DNA from: Chitinophaga agrisoli
GTDB taxonomy: Bacteria > Bacteroidota > Bacteroidia > Chitinophagales > Chitinophagaceae
DNA: 64,000 bases
Direction: 5' to 3'
NCBI RefSeq assembly: GCF_008386695.1
Contig: NZ_VUOC01000001.1
Location: 1,338,347-1,402,346 of the forward strand
Shown piece by piece: positions 7,086 to 15,287 of this stretch (its first letter is position 1; the number at the start of each line of letters is the position of its first letter). A program made the position numbers and the translations under genes. The notes beneath the pieces are model-generated. The model searched no databases, was not told the origin of the DNA, and saw only the letters and a list, made by a program, of their open reading frames with translations.

Positions 7086-7261
7086 GCTATTTTCCTTAAA
7101 TTCGGTTATATCGATCAGAATCATGTAACGCCCCTGGTGTAGCACATAGTAAGGGGGCGGGAAGCGGGCCTCAATCATCTTGAAAAGTATAAGAACCTCA
7201 TTAGATCAGACTGTCCAAAAAACAGTCATAAGCCATTTGTATCAACCGAAAATCAAACGCT

Positions 7262-10200
7262 ATGCTACGTCAAAGGATGCACACGTGCTATCTCCTCATT
7301 GTTTCCATACTGCTACTGAGCGCCTTACCGGCTTTTTCCCAGGTTACCACCGCCACCCTTAGCGGTATTGTTAAAGATCCCAAAGGTACCGCGCTGCCCG
7401 GCGCTACCGTGGTGGTAGAATATACCAACGCCGGTATTAAGCAAGGGGTACTCACCCGCGGCGATGGCCGTTTTACCGTGGCCAACCTGCGCGTAGGTGG
7501 CCCCTATAAGGTCATCGTCACCTTTCTGGGTTACCAGGAGAATGTTACCGATAATGTATTCCTGGAACTGGGTCTCAACAACACCGTAGAAGTACAGCTG
7601 CAGGAAAAAGCCGTACAACTGGGTAATGTTACCATCACCGGCCGCTCTACTGTATTTGATGATAAGAAAACCGGCGCTTCCGTTAATATCAATAACCGCA
7701 TGATAAAGGCCCTGCCTACTATCTCCCGTTCTGCGGACGATTACCTGCGCCTCACGCCCTCCGCCTCCTTTACCTATAACGGTCTTTCATTTGCCGGGCG
7801 TAACGGCCAGTATAATAACTTCTCCCTGGATGGCGCCGTGTTTAATAATCCTTTTGGGTTGGATGCGCCTACCCCCGGCGGACAAACCAACGCACAACCC
7901 ATCTCCCTGGATGCCATCGACCAGATCCAGGTAAACATTGCGCCCTATGATGTGACCCAGGCGGGATTCACCGGTGCGGGCGTAAATACGGTAACTAAAT
8001 CCGGCGATAATAACTTCTCCGGTACCGTATACGGCTTTTACCGTAACCAGTCCTTAACAGGCTCCAAAGTTGATAAGAACAAACAGGTAGTTCCAGACCT
8101 CCGCCAGCTGCAGGCGGGCTTCTCACTGGGCGGCCCCGTAATAAAGGATAAGCTGTTCTTTTTCGTGAACTTCGAAACAGAACAACGGAAAGACCAGGCC
8201 AGCAGCTACGTAGCGCAGAACGGCTCCAACGCAGGCGAAACAAATACCAGCCGCGTGCTGGAATCTGACCTGATGCAGGTAAGCAGCATACTTAAATCAC
8301 GTTTTGACTACGATACTGGCCCTTACCAGGGCTTTACCCTCGATCAGAAAAGTTATAAATGGCTGGTAAAACTCGACTGGAATATCAGCGCTGCCCACCG
8401 CCTCTCATTTACCTATAACGGCCTGGATGCCAGCAAGGATAAACCGGCCCACCCTAGCGCCATCGGCCGCCGCGGACCGGATTTCACCACCCTGCAGTTC
8501 CGCAACTCCGGTTACGAGATCGTGAACCGCCTGCACTCTTTTGGTACAGAGCTGAAGTCTAACTTCGGCAGCACTTTTGCCAATAAGCTGCGGGTAGTGT
8601 ATACCACCTTCAGGGATAGACGAAATCCGTTCTCTGCGCCCTTCCCGGTTATCAATATCACCAAGAACGGCGTACGCTACATCATCGCCGGCGAAGAGCC
8701 TTTCTCCATCAATAACCGCCTTAACCAGGATGCCTTCCAGGTCACCAACAACTTTAACGTATTCCTGAATAATCATACACTAACGGCCGGCGCTTCTTTC
8801 GAGTCTTATAAATTCGGTAACTCCTTTAACCTTACCGGTTATGGCCCGGCCATCTTCAGCGATGCAGATATCAATACTTTTCTTACGCAGGTACCCATTG
8901 GCGGTAACTACGTTTTTGGCGCTTACCCGCTGGATGTGGATGTAGCTTACGCACGTAACCGCGCCGCCGCCAACGAATGGACCTGGTACTACCTCACCGT
9001 AGGCCAGGCATCCGGTTACCTGCAGGATGAGTGGCAGCTGGCAGAAAGGTTCCGCCTTACCTATGGCGTAAGGATAGATATTCCCTTCTATTTCAACGCC
9101 AGCTACCGTGCGCCCAAACTAAACCCGGACGGCACACTGGCGGGTGGGTTCACAGAAGGAGAGCCCACTGTTCCAAACAACGATCCCCTGGTGCTGTTTG
9201 ATAAAGATGGCAACCGCCTCAACAATGGCGTAGGTAAAGATGTAGATAATACCCGCTTTCCCTCTAAAAAGCCCCTGTTCTCTCCCCGTATCGGTTTTAA
9301 CTGGGATGTAAAAGGCGATAAGACCTTACAGGTACGCGGCGGCTCCGGCCTGTTTACGGGCCGTTTCCCATTTGTGTGGATAGGCAACCAGATAGGCAAC
9401 CCTTTCAGCGATTTCTATAACGTAACAGACCGCGATTTCAAATGGCCGCAGGTATGGCGCTCCAACCTGGGTGTGGATGTGAAGATCCCCTTCGGTACCA
9501 TCTTCAGTGGCGATGTAGCCTATACCAAGGATGTAAACGCCATGATGGTACGTAACTACAAGCTGGGCACGCCCACAGGTACGCTTAACTCCGGCACCGG
9601 CGACAGGCGCAAGATCTACCTGCCAGCAGACCAGGGCGCTAATAACACCTACGCCTTCACCAATACGGACATAGGCTACCAGTTCAATTTCACTTTTCAG
9701 GCGCAGCAATATTTCCAGAATGGCCTCTATGCAATGGTGGGGTATAACTACCTGATCGCCAAAGACGCCAGCTCCATCTCCGCAGAAATATCCAGCGATG
9801 CCTTTGACCGCAACCCCATCCTCAACAACGCCAACGAAGCTATTTTATCCAGGTCTTTATACGGCAACACACACCGTATTATCGCCGCCTTCTCCAAAAA
9901 ATGGAGCTATGGCAAGGATAAAAGCTGGGCTACTACCGTATCCCTGTTTGGATCATTGAACTCCGGCAACCGCTTTGCCTATGTATATGGGGGCGATATC
10001 AATAACGACGGCACCGCCACCAACGACCTGTTATATGTGCCTACAGATGCGGAGATCAATACCATGCAGTTTACCCCGCTTACGGACGTAAACGGCGTAG
10101 TACAGGATGCTGCTACCCAACGGGCAGCCTTCCGCAATTTTATTGAGCAGGATAAATACCTGGGCAAACGCCGTGGCCAGTACACGGAAAAATACGCAGG

Positions 10201-10504
10201 GGAGAACCCCTGGCTCAACCAGCTGGATCTCCGTATCCTCCAGGACTTTGTGATCCATGGGGCAAAAAAGAACCAGACCCTCCAGCTAAGCATCGACTTT
10301 GTAAACCTGGGTAATCTGATCAACAGCAGCTGGGGCGTAGTTAAATATGCCACCACCTCCGGTTATTTCCAGCCGTTGTCTGTTAACTATAACGGCAACG
10401 CGCCTACCTATCAGTTCGATCCATCTTTACGCAGCACCTTCACCTCCAGCCCGGACCTCCCTTCCCGCTGGCAGATGCAGGTAGGCCTGCGATATATATT
10501 CTAG
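7262..10504 (+). CDS. TonB-dependent receptor, Oar/carboxypeptidase-regulatory type
   Basis: The 1080-residue protein begins with a signal peptide (about residues 1-26, ending AFSQ). A carboxypeptidase-like regulatory domain follows near 30-115 (SGIVKDPKGTALPGATVVVE), then a plug near 120-245 and a large beta-barrel ending in the outer-membrane signature QVGLRYIF. The plug lacks the SusC motif LYVVDG and reads NNFSLDGAVFNNPFGLD, which is typical of Oar-like receptors. No SusD gene follows, so it does not appear to be part of a glycan locus; the substrate is unknown. It should be an outer-membrane TonB-ExbBD-energised transporter or adhesin-like protein. It is monocistronic with a strong terminator. 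Confidence 0.88.
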   Translation: MLRQRMHTCYLLIVSILLLSALPAFSQVTTATLSGIVKDPKGTALPGATVVVEYTNAGIKQGVLTRGDGRFTVANLRVGGPYKVIVTFLGYQENVTDNVFLELGLNNTVEVQLQEKAVQLGNVTITGRSTVFDDKKTGASVNINNRMIKALPTISRSADDYLRLTPSASFTYNGLSFAGRNGQYNNFSLDGAVFNNPFGLDAPTPGGQTNAQPISLDAIDQIQVNIAPYDVTQAGFTGAGVNTVTKSGDNNFSGTVYGFYRNQSLTGSKVDKNKQVVPDLRQLQAGFSLGGPVIKDKLFFFVNFETEQRKDQASSYVAQNGSNAGETNTSRVLESDLMQVSSILKSRFDYDTGPYQGFTLDQKSYKWLVKLDWNISAAHRLSFTYNGLDASKDKPAHPSAIGRRGPDFTTLQFRNSGYEIVNRLHSFGTELKSNFGSTFANKLRVVYTTFRDRRNPFSAPFPVINITKNGVRYIIAGEEPFSINNRLNQDAFQVTNNFNVFLNNHTLTAGASFESYKFGNSFNLTGYGPAIFSDADINTFLTQVPIGGNYVFGAYPLDVDVAYARNRAAANEWTWYYLTVGQASGYLQDEWQLAERFRLTYGVRIDIPFYFNASYRAPKLNPDGTLAGGFTEGEPTVPNNDPLVLFDKDGNRLNNGVGKDVDNTRFPSKKPLFSPRIGFNWDVKGDKTLQVRGGSGLFTGRFPFVWIGNQIGNPFSDFYNVTDRDFKWPQVWRSNLGVDVKIPFGTIFSGDVAYTKDVNAMMVRNYKLGTPTGTLNSGTGDRRKIYLPADQGANNTYAFTNTDIGYQFNFTFQAQQYFQNGLYAMVGYNYLIAKDASSISAEISSDAFDRNPILNNANEAILSRSLYGNTHRIIAAFSKKWSYGKDKSWATTVSLFGSLNSGNRFAYVYGGDINNDGTATNDLLYVPTDAEINTMQFTPLTDVNGVVQDAATQRAAFRNFIEQDKYLGKRRGQYTEKYAGENPWLNQLDLRILQDFVIHGAKKNQTLQLSIDFVNLGNLINSSWGVVKYATTSGYFQPLSVNYNGNAPTYQFDPSLRSTFTSSPDLPSRWQMQVGLRYIF

Positions 10505-10524
10505 CGCTCATCACCAAAACGCAG

Positions 10525-10558
10525 GGGGCTGACCAGTTAATGGCCAGCCCCTTTTTTT
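10525..10558 (+). terminator. Terminator of the Oar-like receptor gene
   Basis: GGGGCTGACC pairs with GGCCAGCCCC (one mismatch) across a short loop, followed by seven T. Confidence 0.88.
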
Positions 10559-10704
10559 CCTTCAACGTCATTTCACCCCCTAAATTTTCAGTCTCACCGC
10601 AAACCCTTTTAACTTTTCTCTCTTTCTACAGTCAAATTTGTAATTGAAAACTGAGGGATGATAGTAATGCTGCAACAATCGTTAAAAGTAAAAATCATAA
10701 GGCT

Positions 10705-11004
10705 ATGAAAAAGATGCTTGTACCTGTGGTGATCTTATTATTAAGCGCGGTATCCCTGCATACAAATGCGCAGGTAAGGGTAAATGTCAATGTAGGCATA
10801 CCCGTATATCGTCCCCGTCCGGTGATCGTAGCGCCCGTTCCTCCGCCGGTGATGATTGCCCCTGCGCCCATAGTAGTGGCGCCCCGTCCGGTGGTGGTGT
10901 ATCATCCCCGTCCGGTGATAGTAGCGCCCGCACCTATAGTGGCCTACCGCCCTGCTCCCGTAGTAGTGGTAAGGCATAGGCCCAGAAGAGTGTATTACTA
11001 TTAA
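10705..11004 (+). CDS. Small secreted Pro/Val-rich repeat protein
   Basis: The 99-residue product has a signal peptide (residues 1-22, ending TNAQ) and a mature part made almost wholly of Pro, Val, Ala, Arg and Tyr. Short repeats PRPV[IV]V[AY] and PAP[IV]V recur, and the C-terminus is RHRPRRVYYY. The period is about 8-12 residues, so it probably forms an extended polyproline-like structure in the periplasm or at the surface. Small proteins of this kind are widespread in Bacteroidota with no assigned function. The start is supported by the signal peptide directly after MKK. Confidence 0.7.
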   Translation: MKKMLVPVVILLLSAVSLHTNAQVRVNVNVGIPVYRPRPVIVAPVPPPVMIAPAPIVVAPRPVVVYHPRPVIVAPAPIVAYRPAPVVVVRHRPRRVYYY

Positions 11005-11117
11005 GCGGCCAATAGATGTGCTCCCTGGCTGCAGTAACTGTGCAGTATTTTTTATTTTTTAAAGGATGGATGGCATATCCAAAAATCGGGTATTTTTGAA
11101 GTACTAAATGAATTGAA

Positions 11118-11426
11118 ATGGCACAGTTACCCAAGTTTATGATCGCAGACGATCCTGTAACAGATCCTGACAACGAATATATCTTCCATACGGAAAAGCC
11201 GCGCTTTTTTGCCAAACGTGTGGAAGAAGACGAAGAAACCGCCTACATCGACATCGTTGAAGAACTGGATAATGTAGATGAGTTCTTCCACAATGATCCT
11301 GATAAAAAGCAGGAACTGCTGGAGCAGTTGGAGGACTGGTACTACAGCTACATGGAGTGGCTGGATGACGAGGGTGATGAATTCGACGATGAAGAAGAGG
11401 AGGAAGAGGAAGAAGAAGGTAAATAA
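11118..11426 (+). CDS. Conserved acidic hypothetical protein with poly-Glu tail
   Basis: The 102-residue protein has a folded-looking N-terminal part (MAQLPKFMIADDPVTDPDNE, YIFHTEKPRFFAK). A helical segment rich in Asp, Glu and Leu follows (DKKQELLEQLEDWYYSYMEW), and the tail is almost entirely Asp and Glu, with a run of nine Glu before GK. The predicted pI is very low. There is no signal peptide or membrane segment. Similar short acidic proteins recur in Chitinophagaceae (from memory), with no known role. The GAA/GAG run at 11391-11420 is a tract where length variation by slippage is plausible. Confidence 0.72.
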   Translation: MAQLPKFMIADDPVTDPDNEYIFHTEKPRFFAKRVEEDEETAYIDIVEELDNVDEFFHNDPDKKQELLEQLEDWYYSYMEWLDDEGDEFDDEEEEEEEEEGK

Positions 11427-11519
11427 CCTCCCGCTTCACGCTGCCTGTTACCTGTTTGAATGATGGTCCCCAATCATTAGGGAACGCTATTATATTACAG
11501 TCACGGCAAAGAAATTAAA

Positions 11520-11548
11520 GGGCCTCCCCGGTACCACCGGAGAGGCCC
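11520..11548 (+). terminator. Hairpin terminator after the acidic protein gene
   Basis: GGGCCTCCCCGGT (11520-11532) pairs with ACCGGAGAGGCCC (11536-11548) with one mismatch and a 3-base loop, followed by TGCTTTTA. It is strong but has a broken T run. Its right arm is part of the duplicated segment described below. Confidence 0.7.
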
Positions 11549-11613
11549 TGCTTTTATGGACATATCAGTAGGTCAATGTATTGATAGCCACGCCGTCTGC
11601 TGTTGTACCTGCG
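11531..11613 (+). pseudogene. Decayed duplicate of the 5' end of the KTSC gene
   Basis: This segment is an imperfect direct copy of 11668-11751, which contains the start of the KTSC-domain gene. The shared part runs from the ACCACCRGAGAGGCCC hairpin arm through CAATGTATTGAT to the first codons. Where the functional copy reads ATG CCG TCT ACT GTT GTA, this copy reads ACG CCG TCT GCT GTT GTA, so the start codon is lost. The rest of the domain is absent. Confidence 0.6.
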
Positions 11614-11726
11614 CTGTTAGCCGCCCCGGCATCATCTCCGGCCACCATCCCCCTCAACCGCTCGAACAAACCACCAGAGAGGCCCCATTTTTGTGGTTAC
11701 ACCTGTGTACCAATGTATTGATCGCC

Positions 11727-11927
11727 ATGCCGTCTACTGTTGTATCCGCCATGCACTACGATCCTGATAGCGCCACCCTCCGCATCATCTTCCGTTCCGG
11801 GATGGTATACGATTATATGGATGTGCCCCCCGCCGTCTACGATGCCATGCGGAACGCCGGCTCCAAAGGCAAATACCTCAACCGCTTTATCAAAGGGAAA
11901 TATGCTTTCGAAAAGATCAAAGGATAA
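11727..11927 (+). CDS. KTSC domain-containing protein
   Basis: The 66-residue product is a single KTSC domain: MPSTVVSAMHYDPDSATLRI, then FRSGMVYDYMDVPPAVYDAM and KGKYLNRFIKGKYAFEKI. The domain is named for a lysyl-tRNA synthetase-associated short C-terminal module, and its role in stand-alone form is unknown. The frame is open for 57 codons upstream, but that part has no family similarity and overlaps a duplicated noncoding segment, so I place the start at the ATG at 11727. It lies shortly before a TetR gene with its own operator. Confidence 0.8.
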   Translation: MPSTVVSAMHYDPDSATLRIIFRSGMVYDYMDVPPAVYDAMRNAGSKGKYLNRFIKGKYAFEKIKG

Positions 11928-11942
11928 AATATTTTGTAAATA

Positions 11943-11956
11943 ATACCAATCGGTAT
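11943..11956. promoter_or_regulatory. Probable TetR operator (upstream of the second TetR gene)
   Basis: ATACCAATCGGTAT consists of ATACC and GGTAT arms around AATC. The identical 14-mer, continuing with AAA, recurs at 12589-12602 before the MFS gene. Exact duplication around a TetR gene and its adjacent transporter indicates an autoregulatory and target-site pair. Confidence 0.82.
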
Positions 11957-11963
11957 AAATTTG
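11956..11963 (+). promoter_or_regulatory. -7 box of the second TetR gene
   Basis: TAAATTTG matches TAnnTTTG and starts on the last base of the operator, so repressor binding would occlude the promoter. Confidence 0.5.
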
Positions 11964-11984
11964 TGCCGTCAAAGTGCAGTTGAT

Positions 11985-12569
11985 ATGTCCAAAGCAGAAA
12001 AAACAAAAGCCTTTATTATTGAAAAAACAGCCCCTGTTTTTAACAGGAAAGGCTTCGCCGGTACATCCTTAACGGATCTCACGGACGCCACCGGCTTGAC
12101 TAAAGGCAGCATTTATGGCAATTTTGCCAATAAGGACGAAGTAGCGCTGGCCGTATTCGAGCACAACCGCCAGAAAGTAGAGCAGATCGTAAAAGCCGAA
12201 ATGAGTAAATACACCACCGTACGGGAGCAACTGCTGGTGTATGTGGATGTGTACAAAAACTTCCTCAAATACCCTTTCCCGGACGGCGGATGCCCCATAC
12301 TCAACACCGCCATAGAGGCAGACGATACCCATCCGGAGCTCAAGGAAAAAGCTGCCGCCGCTATGCTGGCATGGAAGAACCGCATTGCCGTCCTCATAAA
12401 AAAAGGGATAGACCAGGGAGAGTTCACCACCCAGGATGATCCGGAACAAACCGCCCTCACCCTCATAGCCTTGCTAGAAGGCGCTGTCATGATCACGAAG
12501 CTGACCGGAAAGATCAATTTCCGCAATGCTATCATGCAGTCTGTTGAAAATATGATCAATGCGCTCTGA
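11985..12569 (+). CDS. TetR/AcrR family transcriptional regulator
   Basis: The 194-residue product has a TetR helix-turn-helix at about residues 28-50 (SLTDLTDATGLTKGSIYGNF) and a C-terminal ligand domain with the GGCPILNTAIEADD segment (about 92-105). That segment is typical of the AcrR subgroup with a TetR_C-like domain (YxaF/LmrA/NemR type). The GGCP cysteine could be redox-sensitive, as in NemR; this is inference. I use the ATG at 11985, because the earlier in-frame start begins on the promoter box. The identical ATACCAATCGGTAT sites before this gene and before the DHA2 transporter make control of both likely. Confidence 0.9.
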   Translation: MSKAEKTKAFIIEKTAPVFNRKGFAGTSLTDLTDATGLTKGSIYGNFANKDEVALAVFEHNRQKVEQIVKAEMSKYTTVREQLLVYVDVYKNFLKYPFPDGGCPILNTAIEADDTHPELKEKAAAAMLAWKNRIAVLIKKGIDQGEFTTQDDPEQTALTLIALLEGAVMITKLTGKINFRNAIMQSVENMINAL

Positions 12570-12588
12570 CTATTTTTTACTATAAAAT

Positions 12589-12602
12589 ATACCAATCGGT
12601 AT
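12589..12602. promoter_or_regulatory. Probable TetR operator before the DHA2 transporter
   Basis: The site ATACCAATCGGTAT is identical to that at 11943-11956 and lies 17 bases before the MFS start codon. Confidence 0.82.
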
Positions 12603-12619
12603 AAAATAAACAGTGAACA

Positions 12620-14158
12620 ATGCAAAGATTGATCCTGCTGATAACGGTAATAGCTGCCGCCATGATGGAGCTCATAGATACCTCCATCGTAAACGTGGCC
12701 CTCTCGCACATGAGCGGCAACCTGGGCGCCACATTGGAAGATACATCCTGGGTGGTTACTTCCTATGCCATTGCCAACGTGATCATCATCCCCATTACCA
12801 GCTTCCTCACCAGTAAGCTGGGCAGGCGTAACTATTATATTGGCTCTATACTGGCGTTCACTTTCTTTTCCTTTATGTGCGGGCAATCCACCAATATATG
12901 GGAGTTGGTCACCTTCCGCTTCCTGCAGGGCATAGGCGGCGGCGCCCTCTTATCCGTATCTCAGGCCATTGTATTTGAGCTGTTCCCAAAAGAGAAACAG
13001 AACGTGGCCAGCGCCATATTCGGCATCGGCGTGTTTGTAGGCCCCACTATCGGCCCCACGCTGGGCGGGTATATCACGGAATATTATTCCTGGCCCTGGA
13101 TCTTTAATATCAATGTACCTACCGGTATCGCAGTAGCCATGATCTGCTTTAGCCTGCTCAAAGAGCCGGCTATTAAACAACCGGCTAAGAAAATAGACTG
13201 GCTGGGCATTTTCCTGCTGGCAGTGGGTGTTAGCGCTTTGCAAACCGTATTGGAAAGGGGAGAAACGGAAGACTGGTTCGAGACCCGCTACATCATCTGG
13301 TTAACGGTCACCGCCTTTTTAGGCCTGGTATTATTTGTATGGTGGGAGCTGAAAACAGATCAGCCGGTGGTAAACCTTAGGGTGCTCAAAAGCCGTAACC
13401 TCAGCATCGCGGCCTTGCTCACTTTTATCTCCGGTATAGGCCTGTTCAGCTCTGTATTCCTCACACCAGTATTTGCACAAAGGCTGCTGGGCTTTTCGCC
13501 TACACAAACCGGCCTGCTGCTGTTGCCGGGCTCCTGTCTGGCCATCCTGGGGTTGATAGTATCCGCGCGTTTATTGCAGCGCGGCGTACCGCCTTTTTAT
13601 ATGATCGGGGCGGGGATGTGTTTGTTTGTTTTCTTCAGCTGGCAGATGTCCGGTATGAACCTCAATTCCAGCGGGTCAGATATCACCGTGGCGCTGTTAT
13701 CCCGCGCGCTGGGACTGGCTATTGTAACCGTACCGCTTACTACGCTGGCCGTATCTGCCCTGGAACCCAGGGATGTACCCCAGGGTGCTGCCCTCAATAA
13801 CATGATGCGGCAGCTGGGCGGCTCCTTTGGCATCGCCCTGGTTAATACCTATCTCACTAACCGCAACGCCGTGCACCGCTCAGACCTCGTCAGCAATCTC
13901 TCGCCGGATAACCCCCTGCTTTTACAACGCCTGCAGGGATATACCAGCTACTTCCTTACAAAAGGGGCCACCTTCGCAGAAGCAAAGGTAAAAGGACTGC
14001 AGGCGCTGGATAATACCATCACCCGGCAGTCAAACCTGCTCAGCTTCAATGATGCGTTCCTGGTCGTAGGTATCTTCTTCCTGCTGGCATTGCCGCTGCT
14101 GTTACTGGCTACCAAGAAAAAGCAAGGCCGCCCGGCCGTGGTATTATCGGATCACTAA
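12620..14158 (+). CDS. DHA2 family MFS drug efflux transporter (EmrB/QacA type, 14 TM)
   Basis: The 512-residue protein shows the DHA2 signature MMELIDTSIVNVAL (residues 15-28), a motif A variant TSKLGRR (64-70), the LQGIGGGAL segment and the motif C region GVFVGPTIGPTLGGY. About fourteen hydrophobic segments are visible. It should export lipophilic or cationic compounds across the inner membrane by proton antiport. No HlyD/EmrA adaptor or TolC gene is adjacent, unlike many Gram-negative EmrB systems. It is controlled, very probably, by the upstream TetR protein through the site at 12589. Confidence 0.9.
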   Translation: MQRLILLITVIAAAMMELIDTSIVNVALSHMSGNLGATLEDTSWVVTSYAIANVIIIPITSFLTSKLGRRNYYIGSILAFTFFSFMCGQSTNIWELVTFRFLQGIGGGALLSVSQAIVFELFPKEKQNVASAIFGIGVFVGPTIGPTLGGYITEYYSWPWIFNINVPTGIAVAMICFSLLKEPAIKQPAKKIDWLGIFLLAVGVSALQTVLERGETEDWFETRYIIWLTVTAFLGLVLFVWWELKTDQPVVNLRVLKSRNLSIAALLTFISGIGLFSSVFLTPVFAQRLLGFSPTQTGLLLLPGSCLAILGLIVSARLLQRGVPPFYMIGAGMCLFVFFSWQMSGMNLNSSGSDITVALLSRALGLAIVTVPLTTLAVSALEPRDVPQGAALNNMMRQLGGSFGIALVNTYLTNRNAVHRSDLVSNLSPDNPLLLQRLQGYTSYFLTKGATFAEAKVKGLQALDNTITRQSNLLSFNDAFLVVGIFFLLALPLLLLATKKKQGRPAVVLSDH

Positions 14159-14269
14159 ATTGGCGCCAGATCGGTGAACGCTTGTATAGCAATACTTAAC
14201 TCTCAAGGGGTGTAAAAACGCCATGTAACAGGGCTAATTGTGACAGTGGCTTTGGTTAATTTTACCTCT

Positions 14270-15256
14270 ATGAAACGCATATCCATTATTGTTCCTAAAG
14301 GCGCCATTCTGGGCAGTATCGAAGGCCCGCGCCAGGTCTTCACAGAAGTGAACGCCTTCCTGCAAAGCATGGGCAGGGAGCCCCTGTTTGCCGTACAACT
14401 GGTATCCCTCACCAACGAGGCGCCTGTCTACAGCGGCATCTATACCGTAGCCACCAACGCTACCATCGCAGACGTGGCACAAACAGACCTCATCATTATC
14501 CCCGCCCTCGATGCGGATATGATGAACAACCTCGAGATCAACCGCGGTTTTATCCCCTGGATCCGCGAGCAATACAAAAAAGGCGCAGAAGTGGCCAGCC
14601 TTTGCGTTGGCGCTTTCCTGCTGGCCTCCACCGGCCTGCTCAACGGCCGCAACTGCGCTACCCATTGGCTGGCGGCCAACGACTTCCGCCGCCTCTTCCC
14701 GGAAGTGAACCTGGTAGAGGACAAGATAATTACAGACGAAAATGGTCTCTATTCTAGTGGCGGCGCCTTTTCTTATCTCAATCTCATTCTCTATCTTGTT
14801 GGAAAATTTGCTGGCCGTGATGTGGCCATATTCTGCTCCAAAGCTTTCCAGATAGATATTGAACGGCATAGCCAGTCCCCTTTTATGATCTTTAAAGGTC
14901 AAAAAGAACACGAGGATGATCTGATCAAACAGGCGCAGGAATTTATTGAAGGCAATTTCCAGGACCGTATCACGGTGGATGATCTGGCAGCCAGGGTATA
15001 CCTGGGCCGGCGCAACTTTGAACGCCGCTTTAAAAAGGCCACGGCCAATACTGTGGTAGAATACATTCAGCGCGTAAAGGTAGAGGCAGCCAAAAAACAT
15101 TTCGAAACCAGCCGCAAGAACATCAATGAAGTCATGTTTGATGTGGGCTATGCGGATGTAAAAGCCTTCCGCACTATCTTTAGAAAGATCACCGGGTTAA
15201 CGCCCATCGAATACCGGAACAAATATAACCGCGAAGCCGTTGTTTTAGAAGCATAG
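14270..15256 (+). CDS. GlxA family transcriptional regulator (DJ-1/PfpI + AraC HTH), copy 1
   Basis: The 328-residue protein combines an N-terminal DJ-1/PfpI-like domain (about 1-190) with a C-terminal AraC double helix-turn-helix (about 220-320). Cys112 in SLCVGAFLLAS sits at the nucleophile-elbow position, and ATHW and SSGGAFSYLNL are typical of GlxA regulators. The AraC part contains RITVDDLAARVYLGRRNFER and NEVMFDVGYADVKAFRTIFR. I start at the ATG at 14270 because MKRISIIVPKG is the family N-terminus. The paralogue directly downstream has an almost identical DNA-binding half but a more divergent sensor half. Ligand and targets are unknown. Confidence 0.88.
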   Translation: MKRISIIVPKGAILGSIEGPRQVFTEVNAFLQSMGREPLFAVQLVSLTNEAPVYSGIYTVATNATIADVAQTDLIIIPALDADMMNNLEINRGFIPWIREQYKKGAEVASLCVGAFLLASTGLLNGRNCATHWLAANDFRRLFPEVNLVEDKIITDENGLYSSGGAFSYLNLILYLVGKFAGRDVAIFCSKAFQIDIERHSQSPFMIFKGQKEHEDDLIKQAQEFIEGNFQDRITVDDLAARVYLGRRNFERRFKKATANTVVEYIQRVKVEAAKKHFETSRKNINEVMFDVGYADVKAFRTIFRKITGLTPIEYRNKYNREAVVLEA

Positions 15257-15287
15257 TTTTTAACCACCTTACAACACTGTTAGTTTT

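Noticed and set aside
11391-11420. Poly-GAA/GAG tract as a microsatellite separate from the gene
   Set aside because: Mixed GAA/GAG codons keep the acidic tail in frame to a normal stop, so it is a coding feature.
11556-11726. N-terminal extension of the KTSC gene
   Set aside because: The open frame covers duplicated noncoding sequence and lacks family similarity; the KTSC domain starts at the ATG at 11727.
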